From contig NZ_NUQE01000020.1 in NCBI RefSeq assembly GCF_002582035.1, positions 48,290 through 112,289 on the forward strand: a stretch of DNA of 64,000 nucleotides. The letters run 5' to 3'. The stretch is from Bacillus pseudomycoides (lineage in GTDB: Bacteria > Bacillota > Bacilli > Bacillales > Bacillaceae_G). The notes under the pieces were generated by a model. That model saw only the letters and a program-made list of their open reading frames with translations, was not told where the DNA came from and did not search any database. Every line of letters begins with the position of its first letter. Position 1 is the stretch's first letter. Positions 61,059 through 64,000 of the stretch are shown here, piece by piece. Made by a program: the position numbers and the translations under genes.

Positions 61059-61297
61059 GAAAAGCGAAGCCGACTGTTTAGGCCTGTCGGCTAAGGTTCT
61101 TTCGTACAGAAAGTGTTTTTTACTTTCTCGTGCGGAAGGTTCTTAGACGGAAGGGCCTAGGAGGCGTAGCTAGACAAAGAAAAGCGAAAACGGCTGGTTC
61201 AGAATGGGAGGGGGATGGAGCTCCTGACGTAGAGGTGCTTTTTGTCTCGTAGGAAGGCGTGAAGCCACCGACCATTCTAGCCGCTGGGGCTAGACAA
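61058..61297 (-). repeat. Two adjacent R2 repeats
   Basis: Two units, 61058-61177 and 61178-61297, each begin AGAAAAGCG and end AGACAA on the plus strand. The second clearly matches the R2 copy at 47865 in reverse (GAGGTGCTTTTTGTCTCGTAGGAAGGCG, ATTCTAGCCGCTGGGGCTAG); the first keeps only the outline. Confidence 0.75.
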
Positions 61298-61299
61298 TA

Positions 61300-61338
61300 A
61301 GAAAAAGCTGTTGGAATTATCCCAACAGCTTTTTTTAT
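61300..61338 (+). terminator. Terminator downstream of pgi and R2
   Basis: AAAAAGCTGTTGG/CCCAACAGCTTTTTTT hairpin about 240 bases after pgi. Confidence 0.88.
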
Positions 61339-61371
61339 TGGTATATGTATGTCGAATATTACCAAAGGGGC

Positions 61372-61496
61372 TTTATCCCGCATTAACGGGCAGTAAAGGC
61401 TGGAGAAGAGTGTGGAAGAAAACTGCCCGTAAAAGCCCGATTGGTGAGAGCTTTCCATCAGTGAGAAGAGCGTCACTGATGGAAGTTTCACTTTAT
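61372..61496 (-). repeat. bcr1 repeat, 125-bp subfamily
   Basis: TTTAT at both ends. It is nearly identical to 40218-40342, including the AAGGCTGGAGAAGAGTGTGG centre and the flanking GTCGAAGCGCCGATATAT. Confidence 0.94.
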
Positions 61497-61567
61497 ATCG
61501 TGTCGAAGCGCCGATATATGGAACGCGAAATGGGTATGCTAAAAAAAATCTAGAAAGGATGATACAT

Positions 61568-61975
61568 TTGATTGGGATTCATTCAAAATTAGAAGGACAA
61601 ACATTTGCTCTTTTCCAGTTAGAAGAAATATTAAAGCCGCTCGGTTATACAATCGGTGGGAATTGGGATTATGAGAAAGGGTGTTTTGATTATAAGATAG
61701 ATGAGGAAGATGGATATCAATTTTTACGATTACCGTTTACAGCAGTTGAAGGAGAGCTTGATGTAAACGGAGTTATAGTTCGTCTTGATACACCTTATCT
61801 TCTTTCGCATGTATATCAAGATGAACTAGATGATGAGGTGAATACATTCACAGCAGGCTTATCTTTCGATCAGTTTGCAGAACCGAAAGATGCAGATGGG
61901 GACATGCAAGCCAAACATATTGATATTGGTAAAGCTATAGTTCGAGAGTTAGAAGGATATCTCCTTAATGTTTAA
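61568..61975 (+). CDS. yugN: YugN-like protein
   Basis: This 135-residue acidic soluble protein matches the YugN family by position and outline (LEGQTFALFQLEEILKPLGYTIGGNWDYEKGCFDYKID, then LPFTAVEGELDVNGVIVRLDTPYLLSHVYQDELDD). Function unknown. The start is taken as TTG 61568, eight bases after AAAGGA; the ATG at 61559 overlaps that site. Its 3' end overlaps the convergent yugO gene by 11 bases. Confidence 0.82.
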   Translation: MIGIHSKLEGQTFALFQLEEILKPLGYTIGGNWDYEKGCFDYKIDEEDGYQFLRLPFTAVEGELDVNGVIVRLDTPYLLSHVYQDELDDEVNTFTAGLSFDQFAEPKDADGDMQAKHIDIGKAIVRELEGYLLNV

Positions 61976-62960
61976 TGACAATGAGTGAATCATTTTCTTG
62001 CAGAGTAAATGAATGAACTGGATTTATGTGATATTGTCCGTCGCGTTGTATACCAAGCAATAGTATATTTTGTTTTAAGAAAGCACTGTTACAATATTCG
62101 AATGTTTCACCGGCGTATGTTTGAGGAATATGCGTAAGCTGCAATTTATTTGCAGTAATTTCGTTATATATTGTAAACAGCACTTCTGAAATCGAAGGAA
62201 ATAATAGGGAAGCGGTCAATACATAACTTGTTAACTTATTTCCTTCAATAATTTCTGTCGCCCCAGCTCGTTTTGCATTTCGAATTTGATCGGAAGTCAG
62301 CATTTCAACAATGCAATGAATATTTGAATGTAATCCTTTCGCTGTTAAAATGGTTAGAATAGATTGTGTATCAGCAGAATTCTCACTTTTTTCTTTATCA
62401 GCTGTAATCAAAATGGTATGTGCGGTACGAATGTTTGCTTTGAGTAAAATATGATCATGATGAGGACAGCCTTTAATAAATTGTAAATGATGGAATGACT
62501 TAGGGAGTAGAGGAAGCGTTTCATCTATAAGAACAATATCAAGGTTTGGTTGTAATATGTGCAGTTGACTTACAACATGCTTAACACGTTCGTTCCAACC
62601 GACAATAATCATATGACCATGACAAGAGGCAGCCTCTTCACCTTTTATTTTCATATATTGTTTACTAATCATTTCCGTAGCGAACGATATCATATAATAG
62701 GAAACGAATCCAGTTCCTAATAAAATAAGAATAATTGCGAGTATTCTTCCAGGTACACTATGAGGAACATAATCGCCGTATCCAATAGTGAACGTTGTGA
62801 CAAGCGCCCACCATATACCGTCAAACCATGTTGGAAAGTGGATTGGTTCTAATTTGTGTATAAGAAATCCAAAGAGGATAATGAATCCAGTAATTAGGGT
62901 AACCAATCGTAAAATGATAGAGTTGCGAAATGTGTCTAAAATACTACTCCTTGCATTCAA
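61965..62960 (-). CDS. yugO: Potassium channel YugO
   Basis: This 331-residue two-helix potassium channel has a soluble RCK/TrkA-N domain. The selectivity filter TTFTIGYGDYVP lies near residue 55 between helices at about 18-35 and 70-95. The Rossmann-like domain starts at HGHMIIVGWNERV (near 115), and a TrkA-C-like region closes the protein. YugO in B. subtilis carries the potassium waves of biofilm electrical signalling. The start is TTG, nine bases after GGGAGGAG. It converges with yugN. Confidence 0.92.
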   Translation of the reverse strand: MNARSSILDTFRNSIILRLVTLITGFIILFGFLIHKLEPIHFPTWFDGIWWALVTTFTIGYGDYVPHSVPGRILAIILILLGTGFVSYYMISFATEMISKQYMKIKGEEAASCHGHMIIVGWNERVKHVVSQLHILQPNLDIVLIDETLPLLPKSFHHLQFIKGCPHHDHILLKANIRTAHTILITADKEKSENSADTQSILTILTAKGLHSNIHCIVEMLTSDQIRNAKRAGATEIIEGNKLTSYVLTASLLFPSISEVLFTIYNEITANKLQLTHIPQTYAGETFEYCNSAFLKQNILLLGIQRDGQYHINPVHSFTLQENDSLIVIKH

Positions 62961-63046
62961 TGTCTGCAGCTCCTCCCAAGTTCATATGGTTATAGTGTTA
63001 CCATTATAAAAAGAAGAAAAACCCCCTCATAGGAATAAGGGAGTCT

Positions 63047-63733
63047 TCACATGCTTTCCACTTCGGCTTGTCGTACACTTTCAAGATGCTGAATGGCATA
63101 GTACACGTCAGCAGTATGCGTTTTTTGGTCAACAGATATTTTCATTTGTAGAAAATGAGCTCCATGTTCTACCGTTTTGAGTTTCATATTTTTAACTTTT
63201 ATATCCATCTTTTTAATGTCTTCGATAACGGTAGGGATGTTTTCCATACTATTCACAACGAGTTTTACAACAATCTCGCGTTGACGAAGTGACTTCGGCC
63301 CTAAAATACTCATAGTAAAAGGAATAAGTTCTACACTAATCATAAGAAAGCACATGCCAGAGATTGCTTCTAGATAAAAACCAGCTCCGACTGCGATGCC
63401 AATTCCAGATGCCCCCCAAATCATTGCAGCAGTGGTGAGGCCTGCGATGCTATCGTTACCTCTTCGTAAAATAACACCTGCTCCTAAAAAACCGATTCCT
63501 GATACAACTTGAGCTGCTAAGCGGAGGGGATCCATGCCGATTCTGTTTGAGACGGAGCTCGGTAAGTTATAAGCTGCTTCAATTGAAACAATGGTAAGTA
63601 AACAACTAATAATAGAAATAACTAAGCAAGTTTTGAGGCCTAGTGGCTTCCGCCTTAATTCTCGTTCTAAACCAATCGCAAATCCTAAAACGGCAGAGAG
63701 GCCTAACTTAAGTAATAAATCGAAGTGTTCCAT
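63047..63733 (-). CDS. MgtC/SapB family membrane protein
   Basis: This 228-residue protein has four or five N-terminal membrane helices with the MgtC signature GLERELRRKPLGLKTCLVISI (near residues 21-41) and VVSGIGFLGAGVILR near 78, and an ACT-like C-terminal soluble domain (about 148-228, VKLVVNSMENIPTVIEDIKKMDIKVKNMKLK). MgtC proteins affect magnesium adaptation and ATP synthase; the exact role in Bacillus is unclear. The ATG follows CAGGAGG. Upstream (63734-63840) no Mg-sensing leader was recognised. Confidence 0.9.
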   Translation of the reverse strand: MEHFDLLLKLGLSAVLGFAIGLERELRRKPLGLKTCLVISIISCLLTIVSIEAAYNLPSSVSNRIGMDPLRLAAQVVSGIGFLGAGVILRRGNDSIAGLTTAAMIWGASGIGIAVGAGFYLEAISGMCFLMISVELIPFTMSILGPKSLRQREIVVKLVVNSMENIPTVIEDIKKMDIKVKNMKLKTVEHGAHFLQMKISVDQKTHTADVYYAIQHLESVRQAEVESM

Positions 63734-63840
63734 TTGTATTGCCTCCTGTAAATTGAGGTAATAGACGAGCTTATATTTTATGTATATGGTACAAGGAAGA
63801 GAAGTTGGACAGTTTTTATAAAAAAAATTTTAAAAGGGTG

Positions 63841-63869
63841 TTGCATTTCGATTTTCATCATGCTATATT
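63841..63869 (+). promoter_or_regulatory. rrn: rRNA operon promoter P1
   Basis: TTGCAT (63841-63846), a 17-base spacer and TATATT (63864-63869). Confidence 0.7.
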
Positions 63870-63927
63870 AATAAACGTCGCTGATGCACGAAAGCAGAAA
63901 GCGAAAAGAAAAAACAAAAAAACAATG

Positions 63928-63956
63928 TTGACATCAAAAAACAAAGATGTTAACAT
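63928..63956 (+). promoter_or_regulatory. rrn: rRNA operon promoter P2
   Basis: Consensus TTGACA (63928-63933), a 17-base spacer and TAACAT (63951-63956). It is placed about 87 bases after P1, the usual spacing of tandem Bacillus rrn promoters. Confidence 0.8.
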
Positions 63957-63962
63957 AAGGAA

Positions 63963-64000
63963 GTCGCAATTGAGCGACGGACGAGTTCTTTGAAAACTGA
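63963..64000 (+). ncRNA. rrn: rRNA leader with boxA, cut by window end
   Basis: A GTCGC/GCGAC hairpin followed by GTTCTTTGAAAACTGA, the boxA-like anti-termination leader found before 16S in Bacillus. The 16S gene should begin beyond the window. Confidence 0.75.

Noticed and set aside
4539-61496. Many near-identical palindromic units suggested a CRISPR array
   Set aside because: The units are dispersed over 57 kb, vary in length, lack regular spacers, and match the known bcr1 repeat.

Overview
The window looks like chromosome of a Bacillus cereus group organism (cereus, thuringiensis or anthracis type). Codon use is AT-rich Firmicute. About twenty copies or fragments of the roughly 155-bp bcr1 repeat, which is known only from this group, are scattered through it. 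Two blocks keep the gene order I remember from Bacillus subtilis: yutJ-yuzB-dapF-yutM-...-yumC/yumB-...-yuiB-yuiC-...-pepA on the left, and kapD/kapB-...-patB-yugE-yugF-...-yugG-yugH-yugI-yuzA-pgi-yugN-yugO on the right. No insertion-sequence transposase, tRNA, CRISPR array or prophage was seen. The last ~160 bases hold tandem promoters and an anti-termination leader typical of a Bacillus rRNA operon whose 16S gene would start just outside the window.

Layout. 0-5 kb: an aminoglycoside-adenylyltransferase-like protein, two NADH-dehydrogenase/Fe-S associated genes, lysine/peptidoglycan synthesis (dapF) and an IscA-type Fe-S carrier. 5-12 kb: accessory genes (amino-acid permease, two tandem FbpB-like small basic proteins, DUF523, a helix-turn-helix protein, an MFS exporter, a GyrI-like protein). 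12-19 kb: redox and housekeeping genes (yumC, yumB/ndh, NUDIX, yuiB, yuiC, DUF309, pepA). 19-38 kb: a surface-glycan block. pgcA and gtaB make glucose-1-phosphate and UDP-glucose. A lipid-linked sugar synthase, a GtrA flippase and two YfhO glycosyltransferases form a three-component envelope glycosylation system. A second set consists of two small EamA-like transporters, a DUF2142 membrane enzyme, a GT2 and a DUF2304 protein. An oppositely oriented Wzy-like polymerase, GT4 and MurJ-like flippase follow. 38-47 kb: bioY with a BirA operator, glyQS with a T-box leader, alkD, an ion transporter, kapD/kapB and a SodC-like lipoprotein. 48-52 kb: a two-component system with two paralogous membrane proteins, possibly acquired. 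52-64 kb: the patB-yug-pgi-yugO block, an MgtC-like protein and the rRNA leader.

The feature that most shapes the window is bcr1. It occurs as full-length copies, as 54-56-bp deletion derivatives sitting directly before ribosome binding sites, as variants whose apical hairpin has changed by compensating substitutions, and as composites with a second repeat (called R2 here). At least seven coding sequences end inside or exactly at the edge of a bcr1 copy.

Regulatory sites readable from sequence include a perfect BirA operator at bioY, a glycine T-box before glyQS, a duplicated yumB promoter with a Rex-like site, consensus 0A boxes after both fbpB promoters, and the rRNA tandem promoters. All functions are assigned by reading motifs and from memory of families; no database search was run.
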